From Maledivibacter halophilus (GTDB taxonomy: Bacteria > Bacillota > Clostridia > Peptostreptococcales > Caminicellaceae): a stretch of DNA of 64,000 nt. A program made the position numbers and the translations under genes. Shown piece by piece: positions 1-8,287 of the stretch. The DNA lies in assembly GCF_900167445.1 (NCBI RefSeq), contig NZ_FUZT01000013.1, forward strand, positions 1 through 64,000, read 5' to 3'. The first letter of the stretch is position 1. Every line of letters begins with the position of its first letter. Under the pieces are notes generated by a model. That model did not search any database, was not told where the DNA came from, and saw only the letters and a program-made list of their open reading frames with translations.

Positions 1-218
1 CTAGAGTATCTCGTTGTATAGATAATGGCCCAATGGAAGCATTTTGGGGGATGTTAAAATCAGAAATGTATTATCTAAAAAAATTTAATTCTTATGAAGA
101 GTTAGAATCTGCAATTATTGATTATATAAAGTATTACAACAATCACCGTTATCAGAAGAGACTTGAATGTATGACACCAATAGAATACCGAAAGCATATT
201 TTAAAACAAGCATCATAA
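1..218 (+). pseudogene. IS3-family transposase (OrfB), 3' fragment
   Basis: This is the C-terminal end of a DDE (rve-type) transposase. The frame is open from base 3, so the ATG at 33 is an internal codon and the gene is cut by the window edge. The motif IDNGPMEAFWGMLKSE carries the last catalytic glutamate (E of PMEAFW), followed by the usual tail YIKYYNNHRYQKRLECMTP. In this family the protein copies and pastes the element through a circular intermediate. The N-terminal helix-turn-helix OrfA lies outside the window. A hairpin terminator and the element's right end follow within 80 bp. I cannot tell whether the full copy is intact. Confidence 0.9.
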
Positions 219-221
219 AAA

Positions 222-255
222 ATGACATCAACCATAATTAAATGATTGATGTCAT
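222..255 (+). terminator. Terminator at end of IS transposase gene
   Basis: Perfect 10-bp inverted repeat ATGACATCAA / TTGATGTCAT (222-231 with 246-255), four bases after the transposase stop, followed by a T-rich stretch at 260-272. Confidence 0.75.
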
Positions 256-294
256 AGTGATTTTTATTTTTTCCACTGTCTACTTGACAGGGGC

Positions 295-702
295 ATGTTC
301 AGTTTTGCCATGATTATAACATTATTTTTTATGATTTTCCCAGAGGGGATAATTTCAGCATTCAGTAAAGATCAAGATGTAATTATTATTGGTGCTAAAA
401 CACTTAGGGCTATAAGCTTGTTTTTCCCATTGTTTGGATTTCAACAGGTATATGCTTCATTGTTTCAAGCTCTTGGAAGGGGAAGGGAAGCTCTTATTCT
501 ATCCCTTTCAAGACAAGGTATATTTCTTATGCCTTCAATTTTGATATTGCCTAAAATATTTGAATTAAATGGAGTAATTTTTAGTCAGACTGTAGCAGAC
601 TTTTTTACAATACTTGTTACGGGAATATTAGCTATTATTCTAAATAGTAAACTAAAAGAAGAAGAGAATAGTTATAATTTTTTAAATGAGAAAATTTCAT
701 AA
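295..702 (+). pseudogene. MATE-family efflux transporter, C-terminal fragment cut by the IS
   Basis: The 135 codons match the last third of a MATE (multi-antimicrobial extrusion, NorM/DinF-like) transporter. Three to four hydrophobic helices are visible, with the loop AISLFFPLFGFQQVYASLFQALGRGREA and the LSRQGIFLMP motif typical of the C-terminal half. Full proteins are about 450 residues with 12 helices, so roughly 300 residues are missing. The open frame starts at the IS end with no ribosome binding site. The ATG at 295 is formed at the junction and is unlikely to be a real start. The simplest reading is that the IS inserted into or deleted the 5' part of the gene. The intact N-terminal part may lie upstream of the IS. 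Confidence 0.85.
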
Positions 703-721
703 TTCTGATTTGTTAAAATTA

Positions 722-822
722 AGAGTTTAAGTAAAGACTTTAATTTATACATGTTCAAAACTCCCAGAAGCACTGAGTATTTGCATATGCATAAACTAAG
801 TTTTACCATATAAATCCTATAT
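722..822. repeat. Family-1 intergenic hairpin element, copy A
   Basis: About 100 bp with imperfect inverted ends: left arm AGTAAAGACTTTAATTTATA, right arm TAAACTAAGTTTTACCATAT. Closely matches copy G (47683-47786), including the centre CAGAAGCACTGAGTATTTGC. It lies between the converging MATE fragment and DUF554 gene. Confidence 0.8.
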
Positions 823-825
823 TAT

Positions 826-1581
826 TTATCTATAGATAAATAATTTTATAATATGAAATATTAAAGGTATGAAAATTGCTGGTAGCATGTTTCCTACCTT
901 TATTTTTTTTATTTGGAGAATGTTAATTCCCAATGCAAATATTAACAACCCTCCAACAGCTGACATTTCTGTTACTACTGAAGTTAATAAGAACTGCTTC
1001 ATAGAGAAAGCTGTTATAGTTATAAAACCTTGATATAAAAATACTGGTATTGCAGAAAATAATACTCCTACACCTAGAGAAGAAGCAAAGGCTATTGATG
1101 AAATACCGTCTAATACTGATTTTGCAAAAAGGGTCTGATGATTATTAGCAAGGCCACTTTCTAGTGCACCAATTATTGCCATAGAACCTATACAGTACAT
1201 TAAGCTGGCATTAACAAATCCTTTAGAAATACTATCATTGCCAGTAGAAAACATTCCACTGGATAAATTACCTAATAATTTAAACTTGCTGTTAAAATGG
1301 TTCTCTAGCTTGTCCATTGTATTTTCAATGGAATTGCCAAGCTTTTCAAGCCTATCTTCTATTTTTAGAAGTTCTCCAATTATACTCCCTATAACTAAAC
1401 TAAATATCAGTAAAAGAATATTTTCAGCCTTGAGTGCATTCATTAATCCTATTAAAATTACTGCAAGACCTATTGACTGTAATACAGTTTTATTATATTT
1501 ATCAGGTATACCCCCTCTAAAAAGTAGACCTAAAATACTTCCTCCAACTATTGCAAGTGAATTTACTATAGTACCTAGCAT
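826..1581 (-). CDS. DUF554 family integral membrane protein
   Basis: A 251-residue membrane protein of the DUF554 family (YdfK-like in Bacillus); transport activity has been suggested for the family but no function is settled. The N-terminus MLGTIVNSLAIVGGSILGLL and the conserved stretch MYCIGSMAIIGALESGL are family signatures, and seven or so hydrophobic helices are visible. Length is normal (about 230-250). The start has a strong AGGAGG ribosome binding site eight bases upstream. It stands alone, facing the MATE fragment, with a repeat element between them. Confidence 0.85.
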   Translation of the reverse strand: MLGTIVNSLAIVGGSILGLLFRGGIPDKYNKTVLQSIGLAVILIGLMNALKAENILLLIFSLVIGSIIGELLKIEDRLEKLGNSIENTMDKLENHFNSKFKLLGNLSSGMFSTGNDSISKGFVNASLMYCIGSMAIIGALESGLANNHQTLFAKSVLDGISSIAFASSLGVGVLFSAIPVFLYQGFITITAFSMKQFLLTSVVTEMSAVGGLLIFALGINILQIKKIKVGNMLPAIFIPLIFHIIKLFIYR

Positions 1582-1827
1582 ATTGAAAACCTCCTCTAAT
1601 TATTAGTGTATTCAAATTATTATGGGGTTTATGGAAAATCAACATAAAAATTGGAATAGACTTTAAAATTCTTCACATGTATTATACAATTTCCAAAATT
1701 ATAATAATGCCATCTCAAAGCTTATTTGTGCATCCTAAAAATATCCATATCTGTGGGGTTGTTTTGGATGTATAAATATACATTACTTTAGAGTTGGATA
1801 TCTCTATATTATATAATATAATAATAT

Positions 1828-1857
1828 AAATCAATATAATATTTATTATATTGATTT
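1828..1857. promoter_or_regulatory. Perfect palindrome in the leader of the hydroxy-acid dehydrogenase gene
   Basis: Thirteen-base perfect arms AAATCAATATAAT / ATTATATTGATTT with a 4-base loop, 38 bases before the GTG start at 1895. It could be an operator for a dimeric regulator or an RNA hairpin; there is no T-run. The rest of the 1582-1894 gap is AT-rich. A short stretch near 1780-1812 (ACTTTAGAGTTGGATATCTC) matches the reverse complement of sequence near 16265-16287. Confidence 0.4.
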
Positions 1858-1894
1858 ATTTATAGACTTTAAATAATATTAAGGTGGGATAATT

Positions 1895-2914
1895 GTGGAT
1901 TATAAAACATTATTAGATAATGCAAAAAAAAATATGCGTACTTGTAGAGTCTGTCCTCAGTGTAATGGCAGGGCATGTAGAGGAGAAATTCCAGGAGTAG
2001 GGGGTAAGGGCAATGGACTGGGCTTTATAAGAAATTATGATAAGTTTAGGGATATAAAAATTAATATGGATACTATATATAATAGTGAAGAAATAGATAC
2101 ATCAATAGAGTTATTTGGTATTAAATTTAAATATCCAGTATTTGCAGCTCCAATTGGTGCAGTAGAAATCAACTATAGTGATTTATATACTGACTATGAA
2201 TACCAAAAAGCCATAATAGAAGGCTGTAAGAATGCAGGAATAGTAGGATTTACCGGTGATGGTGCAAAGGATGAGGCCTATGAATCTCCCCTTAAGGTTA
2301 TAGGAAAAAATAGTGGACTTGGTGTTCCTACAATAAAGCCTTGGAAAAAGGATGAGATATTGAGAAAGATAAAATTAGCTGAAGAAGCTGGTGCTATAGC
2401 TATGGCCATGGATATTGATGCTGCTGGGCTGGCTTTATTAGGTATGCAGGGTAAGCCGGTGGCACCGAAGTCAGCTGAAGAATTAAAAGAAATAATATCA
2501 TCTACAAATACTCCTTTTATTCTAAAAGGGATTATGACTGTAGAAGGTGCTAAAAAAGCATTGGAATCTGGAGCATATGGAATTGTAGTATCTAATCATG
2601 GGGGTAGAGTTTTGGATGAAACTCCTTCAACTATAGAAGTGTTACCTCAAATAGCCAAAGCAGTTAAGGGAAAAATGAAAATATTTATTGACGGTGGAAT
2701 AAGATCAGGATTAGATGTATTTAAATCACTGGCTTTAGGAGCCGATGCAGTACTAATAGGTAGACCCTATGCAGTGGCAGTTTATGGTGGTGCAGCTGAA
2801 GGTGTAGAGTTATATACTAATAAAATAGGAAGAGAATTACACGATACAATGCTTATGTCTGGTGCAAAGAGTCTTGATGATATTAATGAAAAAATGATTA
2901 CTATGTGTAGATAA
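1895..2914 (+). CDS. FMN-dependent alpha-hydroxy-acid dehydrogenase/oxidase family protein
   Basis: A 339-residue TIM-barrel flavoprotein of the lactate oxidase / glycolate oxidase family (FMN_dh), probably oxidising an L-2-hydroxy acid such as lactate in the cytoplasm. Recognisable parts are FAAPIGAVEINY near residue 88, the active-site block VSNHGGRVLDETPSTIEVLP (catalytic His in SNHGGR), the FMN-phosphate loop IFIDGGIRSGLDVFKSLALG and the GRPYAVAVYGGAAEG ending. The cysteine-rich N-terminus (CRVCPQCNGRACRG) is typical of the clostridial branch and may bind metal, though this is not shown. The start is GTG with AAGGTGGG seven bases upstream. It is monocistronic and ends in a shared terminator. 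The physiological substrate is not certain. Confidence 0.85.
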   Translation: MDYKTLLDNAKKNMRTCRVCPQCNGRACRGEIPGVGGKGNGLGFIRNYDKFRDIKINMDTIYNSEEIDTSIELFGIKFKYPVFAAPIGAVEINYSDLYTDYEYQKAIIEGCKNAGIVGFTGDGAKDEAYESPLKVIGKNSGLGVPTIKPWKKDEILRKIKLAEEAGAIAMAMDIDAAGLALLGMQGKPVAPKSAEELKEIISSTNTPFILKGIMTVEGAKKALESGAYGIVVSNHGGRVLDETPSTIEVLPQIAKAVKGKMKIFIDGGIRSGLDVFKSLALGADAVLIGRPYAVAVYGGAAEGVELYTNKIGRELHDTMLMSGAKSLDDINEKMITMCR

Positions 2915-2926
2915 TAAACATTAGAA

Positions 2927-2987
2927 CTTAAAATAGATTTCATAGAAAATGTAGAACATGTAATATTTTTTTGAAATCTATTTTGAG
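2927..2987. terminator. Bidirectional terminator between converging genes
   Basis: Sixteen-base arms CTTAAAATAGATTTCA / TGAAATCTATTTTGAG (one G-T pair) separated by a T-rich loop, between the stop of the dehydrogenase (2914) and the stop of the minus-strand histidine kinase (2993). Confidence 0.75.
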
Positions 2988-2992
2988 TATTG

Positions 2993-4108
2993 TTATTCAT
3001 TATCTAAAGTTTTATGGGTTTTAAAACATATTTTAAATGTTGTTTTTTCATTATTACTTTGTACAGATATTTTCCCACTATGAAGTTCGATGATATTTTT
3101 AGCTATTGCTAGTCCTAAGCCTGTTCCTCCAGTGGCTTCAGATCGTGATTGTTCAATACGGTAAAACTTTTCAAATATATAGGGAAGGTATGCCTTAGGT
3201 ATAGGAGAGCCATAATTTGTTATATTTATGATTGCAAGACTATTTTTCTGCTTCAATTCAATATCTACATATTTACCATCCTTACCATATCTTATTGCAT
3301 TTACAATGATGTTTTCAAATGCCCTTACCAGCATATCACCATCACCTAATATGTAAATCTTGTCATCTAGTCCCAATAGCCTAGATTCCATTTTTGCATC
3401 TTGAAAAATAGGAAAAAGTTCTTCCACTAACTGTTTAAGTAAATTTAAAAGATTTATACTAGAGGTTTGTATTTTCATAGAACCATGGCTGAGACGGGTA
3501 AACTCAAACAGCTCATCAATAAGTTTTTTTAGTTTATGGGACTTTTCGTGGGCAATATCTGCATAGTACATGAGATGAACCTCATCTTTATATTGACCGT
3601 TTACAATTAATCCAAGGTAACCTAAAATAGAGGTTAAAGGTGTTCTCAAGTCGTGGGATATACTTGTGATTAGTTCGTTTTTAGTTTTTTCAGCATTCCT
3701 TTCATCTTCAATAGAGGTTTTTAATTGATTTGCCATTTTATTAATATTTTCAGCCAGCTTTCCAAGTTCATCTGATGATCTTATTGGGATTTCTATATCG
3801 AATTTACCTTGTGCAATCTTTTGAATCTCTTTAGATATTTCATGTGCATATTTTAATTTTTTTTGAGCTAATAAAAACCTATTCATTAAGAAAAAGAAGA
3901 TAAAAAATAGTATAATACCTGTTCCGATGGTTAGACGGTAGATACCAACACGATATTTTATATTTCTCATAAAAGTATTTATCCAAGAAATATAGTATAT
4001 TCTTGCAGCTATTATTAATAGTATATATACACATAATGTAGATAATACAATACTTAGAATAATAATAATTGATTTTTTATCTATATTTCTGAAAAATTTA
4101 TTTTTCAA
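2993..4108 (-). CDS. Sensor histidine kinase, VanS-like (OmpR class)
   Basis: A 371-residue membrane sensor kinase. Two hydrophobic helices (about residues 14-36 and 60-79) flank only a short outside loop, so it may sense the membrane or a membrane protein rather than a large ligand. A HAMP domain (about 80-132) and the H-box SISHDLRTPLTS with phospho-accepting His152 follow, then the ATPase boxes NAIRYGKDG and GTGLGLAIAKNIIELH. The start is TTG inside the end of the response-regulator gene (11-base overlap), with a purine-rich site upstream, so the two are translationally coupled. It probably responds to the state of the divergent ABC/adaptor operon at 5110-10509, which is the typical layout for VanRS/BceRS-type detoxification systems; this is inference from position. 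Confidence 0.9.
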   Translation of the reverse strand: MKNKFFRNIDKKSIIIILSIVLSTLCVYILLIIAARIYYISWINTFMRNIKYRVGIYRLTIGTGIILFFIFFFLMNRFLLAQKKLKYAHEISKEIQKIAQGKFDIEIPIRSSDELGKLAENINKMANQLKTSIEDERNAEKTKNELITSISHDLRTPLTSILGYLGLIVNGQYKDEVHLMYYADIAHEKSHKLKKLIDELFEFTRLSHGSMKIQTSSINLLNLLKQLVEELFPIFQDAKMESRLLGLDDKIYILGDGDMLVRAFENIIVNAIRYGKDGKYVDIELKQKNSLAIINITNYGSPIPKAYLPYIFEKFYRIEQSRSEATGGTGLGLAIAKNIIELHSGKISVQSNNEKTTFKICFKTHKTLDNE

Positions 4109-4799
4109 ATTTATAACCTACTCCCCATACAGTTTTAATAAATCTTGGTTTTCTTGAATTCATTTCAATTTTTTCTCTGATTTTTCTAATATGAACCATA
4201 ACAGTATTACTAGAGTCAAAGAAACGCTCCTTCCATACCTTCTCAAATATTTCCTCAGTCCTAAATACTTTGCCTCTGTTACTTGCAAGCAAAAAAAGTA
4301 TTTCGAACTCCTTAGGGGTCAAATCTATTTCTTTATCATAGAGACAAACAGTATGATTATCATAATTTATAGTAAGCTCATCTATATTAATAATATTTTC
4401 ATATAGATTACTTGGTTTATTAGGATTAAGATAGATGTATCTTCTTAGCTGAGACTTTACTCTTGCAACTAATTCTAAGGGGTTAAAAGGTTTTGTCATA
4501 TAATCATCTGCTCCTGTACTAAGACCCATGATTTTATCCATATCTTCAGATTTAGCACTTAACATTAAGATAGGTATATTTAGTCTCTGGCGAATATTTC
4601 TACACACTTCAAGTCCATTAATGTCAGGCATCATAATATCAAGTATAACAAGATGAATATGATGATTATCAAGAATTTTAAGACCATTTATACCATTAGT
4701 TGCTGTGATAACTTCATAGCCTTCATTTGTTAAGTGAATTTTAATAAGATTTACAATTTCTTTTTCGTCATCTACGACTAAAATTTTTGTTTTTTCCAT
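4098..4799 (-). CDS. OmpR-family response regulator
   Basis: A 233-residue regulator with a receiver domain (acidic DDE at 10-12, phospho-acceptor Asp54 in LVILDIMMPD, Lys103 in MTKPF) and a C-terminal winged helix (NVIMVHIRKIREK-type recognition segment, ending RFIKTVWGVGYKFEK). Start ATG has AAAGGAAAGAG upstream. It is the first gene of a two-gene unit with the kinase at 2993-4108. It is transcribed away from the operon at 5110, and a direct repeat of the kind bound by OmpR-type dimers lies between them (5009-5028), so it is likely to activate that operon. Confidence 0.92.
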   Translation of the reverse strand: MEKTKILVVDDEKEIVNLIKIHLTNEGYEVITATNGINGLKILDNHHIHLVILDIMMPDINGLEVCRNIRQRLNIPILMLSAKSEDMDKIMGLSTGADDYMTKPFNPLELVARVKSQLRRYIYLNPNKPSNLYENIINIDELTINYDNHTVCLYDKEIDLTPKEFEILFLLASNRGKVFRTEEIFEKVWKERFFDSSNTVMVHIRKIREKIEMNSRKPRFIKTVWGVGYKFEK

Positions 4800-5008
4800 T
4801 TTTCTCTTTCCTTTATATAAAATTTATTTTAAAAGTGTACCCCTTTAAAAAATAATGGATTTTTTAGTATTGCTTTAATACCATTATTATACAACAGTGC
4901 TTAATAATTTCAAACTAAGCCTTTAATACTTTATGAGATGCATGATTTATGGGAAAAATCAATACTTAATACTGTTTATTAACATAAAAGCTGCTAGATT
5001 ATAAAAAT

Positions 5009-5064
5009 ATCTTAAGAAAATCTTAAGATATTTCCAAAGTTTTTTTTAAGACTTTTACTATAAT
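5009..5064 (+). promoter_or_regulatory. Tandem response-regulator box and promoter for the 5110 operon
   Basis: Two identical 9-mers ATCTTAAGA start at 5009 and 5020, spaced 11 bases apart, the spacing used by OmpR-class dimers. A TATAAT -10 box sits at 5059-5064, while the -35 region is poor, as expected for an activated promoter. The gene starts at 5110. The remainder of the 4800-5109 gap is AT-rich with no other clear signal. Confidence 0.6.
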
Positions 5065-5109
5065 ATGAACTTGTAAGAAATATTATTAAAAATAATGGAG
5101 GTTAGCTTA

Positions 5110-6513
5110 ATGCTAAAGAAAAAAGCAATGAATCTTATTATAATAATGCTGCTGATATCAATTTCCACAATTGGATGCAGTAACCAAAGTGTAAACAATG
5201 GAGAAAACAGCATAAAAGGAAATAAAGAGGAGGGCAATAATACTGAATCTGTTCAACTAAATACAAAGGAAGTGTTAAACAGTGGAGTAGAGCAAACCCT
5301 AAATATATCTATCTATGAAGAGGATGAATTCTATAATGAAGCAGCAAAAAAATTCATGGATAAATATCCCCATGTAAAAGTAAATGTAAATAGTTTTACT
5401 GCTCCAAATTTAATAGAAATGCCTGGAGGTGCGGTAATGAGCACAGCTCCCTCTCCAGAACAGACAGAGGAAAAGTACATAACAAAATTGAATACTGAAT
5501 TAATGAGTGGAAGAGCAGGAGATATTATAGTAGATCTTAACTCTCTTCCTTTGGTGAAATATATCGAAAGCGGCAATTTAATGGAGCTAAATTATTATCT
5601 GCAAAATGATGATGAAATCAATTTAGATGAATACTACGATAATGTTATTGATGCTCATGAAAATAGCAAGGGAAAATTATATGCATTACCCATATCTTTT
5701 AGTATGGATACTTTAGGATTGAATATGGAATTAGCTAGGGAAGCAGGTGTTAATGTTAATATAGATAAGGATTATTACTCTATTAAAGATGCTACTTCTA
5801 TGGGTATGGAAATATTAGAAAAAGTAGAGGGCAATAATATAGTATTGTTTCTTCAACGGCCTATTAGTTTAGTATTTATGGATATCTCAAACAACTATAA
5901 TAAATATATAAACCACGAAGAGAAGAAGGCATATTTTGATTCAGAAGATTTTTATACTATTCTTACCACATATAAAAATTTATATGACAATGGATACTTT
6001 AAAGACTATGATTATCTAAAAGATGAGCTAATAATCACAGACGGTTGGGGCGGTCAAGACGCTTATTTTCAATTACACCCTGATAATGAATATAAATATA
6101 AACCTCAAGCCGGGGATAATGGGGAAATAGATTGTATTTCCTCAACTGTAAGCATAAATTCTTCCTCGCAAAACAAAGCTTTGGCATGGGAGTTTATAAA
6201 GTTTCTTTTATCAGAGGAAATTCAAAGCTCAAAACAAATAATCTTTACACCTGTATATAAGAAGGCTTTTATTTCCAATTCAAAGGAGTATGTTTCCTAT
6301 CTTCAATCAAAAGGTAATGATTATTTAAAGGCAGATGAATATATAGAACTTTATGATGGATGGGCAAAAACCATTAATCACCATTATTGCAAGGACTTAA
6401 ATATTAGAAATTTTATTGTAGAAGAGTTAGAAGATCTTTTCTCCGGTAAAAAGTCGGCAAAGGATACTCAAAAGAGTCTACAGAATAAGATTACTACTTA
6501 TTTGAATGAATAG
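5110..6513 (+). CDS. ABC transporter substrate-binding lipoprotein (sugar type)
   Basis: A 467-residue secreted lipoprotein of the family-1 extracellular solute-binding type. The signal peptide ends in the lipobox STIGCS, so the mature protein is anchored by a lipid on its first Cys. The body contains a typical periplasmic-binding fold (AAKKFMDKYPHVKVNV, then KALAWEFIKFLLSEEIQSS near the C-terminus). I set the start at the ATG at 5110, eight bases after GGAGG, rather than at 5095, because the latter overlaps the Shine-Dalgarno sequence. It is the first gene of a five-gene operon with two permeases, an HlyD-like adaptor and a MacB-like protein. Its ligand cannot be read from sequence; with this context it may be a sensor or a capture protein rather than a nutrient importer. 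Confidence 0.88.
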   Translation: MLKKKAMNLIIIMLLISISTIGCSNQSVNNGENSIKGNKEEGNNTESVQLNTKEVLNSGVEQTLNISIYEEDEFYNEAAKKFMDKYPHVKVNVNSFTAPNLIEMPGGAVMSTAPSPEQTEEKYITKLNTELMSGRAGDIIVDLNSLPLVKYIESGNLMELNYYLQNDDEINLDEYYDNVIDAHENSKGKLYALPISFSMDTLGLNMELAREAGVNVNIDKDYYSIKDATSMGMEILEKVEGNNIVLFLQRPISLVFMDISNNYNKYINHEEKKAYFDSEDFYTILTTYKNLYDNGYFKDYDYLKDELIITDGWGGQDAYFQLHPDNEYKYKPQAGDNGEIDCISSTVSINSSSQNKALAWEFIKFLLSEEIQSSKQIIFTPVYKKAFISNSKEYVSYLQSKGNDYLKADEYIELYDGWAKTINHHYCKDLNIRNFIVEELEDLFSGKKSAKDTQKSLQNKITTYLNE

Positions 6514-6531
6514 ATTGAGTGGTGTGGGATA

Positions 6532-7380
6532 ATGAAAACGAAAAGTAGTATAACAATTTTAATACTGTTTGTAAGTGGATTTGCACTATTTTATATTATC
6601 CCATTTTTAGGCTCTATATACTATGCATTGATAGATAATACAGTAAATAGACAATTTGTAGGGATAGATAATTTTACTATGCTGCTAAGTAATCCTGTAT
6701 TTCTAAGGGCATTAAAAAATACCATTACTTTTATCATTTTGATTGTACCCTTAAATATGATATTGTCTCTACTATTGGCTATGGCAGTAAATAAAACTTC
6801 TTCATACAAAGAGCTTATAACCATATTATTTTTATTGCCCTTGGTAATACCTTCTGCAACTACTGCATTTTTCTGGCAAAAATTATTTGATTTATATGGA
6901 CCAGTAAATAAGGTTTTAAGTAGTTTAGGGATTGAAAACATAGATTGGTTTGAAAGTCAGTATGCGGTTATGGTTATAGCTTTGATTTTCCTTTGGAAAA
7001 ATATTGGTTATAATATGATACTTTTTATAAGTGGTCTAAATAATATTTCTAAAGAATATTATGAGTATGCGAGTATAGAGGGAGCAGGGAAATGGAAGGA
7101 ATTTACCAATATTACAATGCCTTGCTTAATGCCTACCTCATTACTCATACTAATTTTGACCTTAGTTAATTCCTTTAAAGTTTTTAAAGAAATATATTTA
7201 ATAACAGGAAACTATCCCCATGAGAGTATCTATATGCTGCAGCATTATATGAACAATCAATTTCATTCCCTTAATTATCAAAAACTAACTAGTGCCTCTC
7301 TTACTCTTACAATATTGATAGTATTATTTGTACTATTATTTTTCGCAATAGAAAAGAAAGTATCAAAGGATTTATCGTAG
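6532..7380 (+). CDS. ABC transporter permease, MalF-like
   Basis: A 282-residue inner-membrane permease of the carbohydrate-uptake CUT1 type with six predicted helices. The EAA loop that docks on the ATPase is visible as YYEYASIEGAGKWKEFTNITMPCLMP (about residues 181-206). It begins 18 bases after the binding-protein gene and is followed by its MalG-like partner. No MalK/MsmK-type ATPase gene is in the operon, so the pair must use a shared ATPase encoded elsewhere, as many CUT1 systems do. Confidence 0.9.
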   Translation: MKTKSSITILILFVSGFALFYIIPFLGSIYYALIDNTVNRQFVGIDNFTMLLSNPVFLRALKNTITFIILIVPLNMILSLLLAMAVNKTSSYKELITILFLLPLVIPSATTAFFWQKLFDLYGPVNKVLSSLGIENIDWFESQYAVMVIALIFLWKNIGYNMILFISGLNNISKEYYEYASIEGAGKWKEFTNITMPCLMPTSLLILILTLVNSFKVFKEIYLITGNYPHESIYMLQHYMNNQFHSLNYQKLTSASLTLTILIVLFVLLFFAIEKKVSKDLS

Positions 7381-7416
7381 AGAAGATAAAAAAGAAGTTA
7401 GAGGGGGGAATATCAA

Positions 7417-8283
7417 ATGGAAAAAACATATAATAATAAGTCAATTATGACATATATACTCATTATAATAGGGATCATATATATCTTCCCTATTTTATTG
7501 ACCTTCACAAATTCTCTCATGAGCATAGGAGAGATAGAAGAAAACTATAGTACTGAAGATGGTATTTTTAGTGATGATGACTATAAGTATATAGATATGA
7601 ATATAATTCCAGAAACAGTTACCTTTAATCAGTATAGGCATATTTTTTTGAATACACCTACATACATAAATATGTTTTGGAATTCTGTAAAACTTACTTT
7701 CCCAATTTTGATAGGTCAATTGATAGTTTCTTCTGTAGTTGCCTATATGTTTACAGTTTTACGATTCAAATTCAAAGAAATATTGTATTTTTTATATATA
7801 TTGGTGATGTTATTACCCTTGCAAGTCACAATGGTACCAAATTATATTGTGGCTGATATGTTAAATATAAAAGACAGCTATTTAGCCATTATAATTCCAT
7901 TAATTTTTAATCCCTTTGGTGTTGTTCTTCTTAGACAGTATATGAAAGTATTTCCATATTCATATGTAGAAGCGGCACAAATGGATGGAGCAGGGCATCT
8001 ATATATTTTTACAAAACTAGTCCTGCCAATGATAAAGTCAGGTATAGTATCACTAGGAATACTTACATTTATAGATTGTTGGAATATAGTAGACCAGGCA
8101 ATAGTATTTATCAGAGAGAGCCATAGACAACCCCTATCAGTATTTCTTTCCAGCATAAATCAAGGTGAAATAGGGGTAGCTTTTGCTTCATCATCATTTT
8201 ATGCCATTCCTATACTTTTAGTATTTTTCTATGGACAAAAATATTTAGAAGATGGAATACAAACTGCGGGGTTAAAGGGGTAA
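7417..8283 (+). CDS. ABC transporter permease, MalG-like
   Basis: A 288-residue CUT1 permease, partner of the gene just upstream. The EAA motif is YVEAAQMDGAGHLYIFTKLVLPMIKSG. A long extracytoplasmic segment between helices 1 and 2 (about residues 35-75, rich in acidic and Tyr residues) is larger than usual and could contact the lipoprotein or adaptor. A strong GAGGGGGG site precedes the ATG. The adaptor gene starts four bases after its stop, so the genes are co-transcribed. Confidence 0.9.
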   Translation: MEKTYNNKSIMTYILIIIGIIYIFPILLTFTNSLMSIGEIEENYSTEDGIFSDDDYKYIDMNIIPETVTFNQYRHIFLNTPTYINMFWNSVKLTFPILIGQLIVSSVVAYMFTVLRFKFKEILYFLYILVMLLPLQVTMVPNYIVADMLNIKDSYLAIIIPLIFNPFGVVLLRQYMKVFPYSYVEAAQMDGAGHLYIFTKLVLPMIKSGIVSLGILTFIDCWNIVDQAIVFIRESHRQPLSVFLSSINQGEIGVAFASSSFYAIPILLVFFYGQKYLEDGIQTAGLKG

Positions 8284-8287
8284 AAAA

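Larger units (their letters stand above)
1..295 (+). mobile_element. Right end of an IS3-family insertion sequence
   Basis: Transposase C-terminus (to 218), a transcription terminator (222-255), then an end-like sequence CTGTCTACTTGACAGGGGCA (276-295) finishing in the CA dinucleotide typical of IS3-family right ends. MATE coding sequence begins immediately after it. The exact boundary is inferred, because the left end and the target duplication are outside the window. Confidence 0.75.

Noticed and set aside
1238..1606. 122-residue plus-strand frame opposite the DUF554 gene
   Set aside because: It is a mirror frame of a well-supported gene, has no ribosome binding site and shows no family features.
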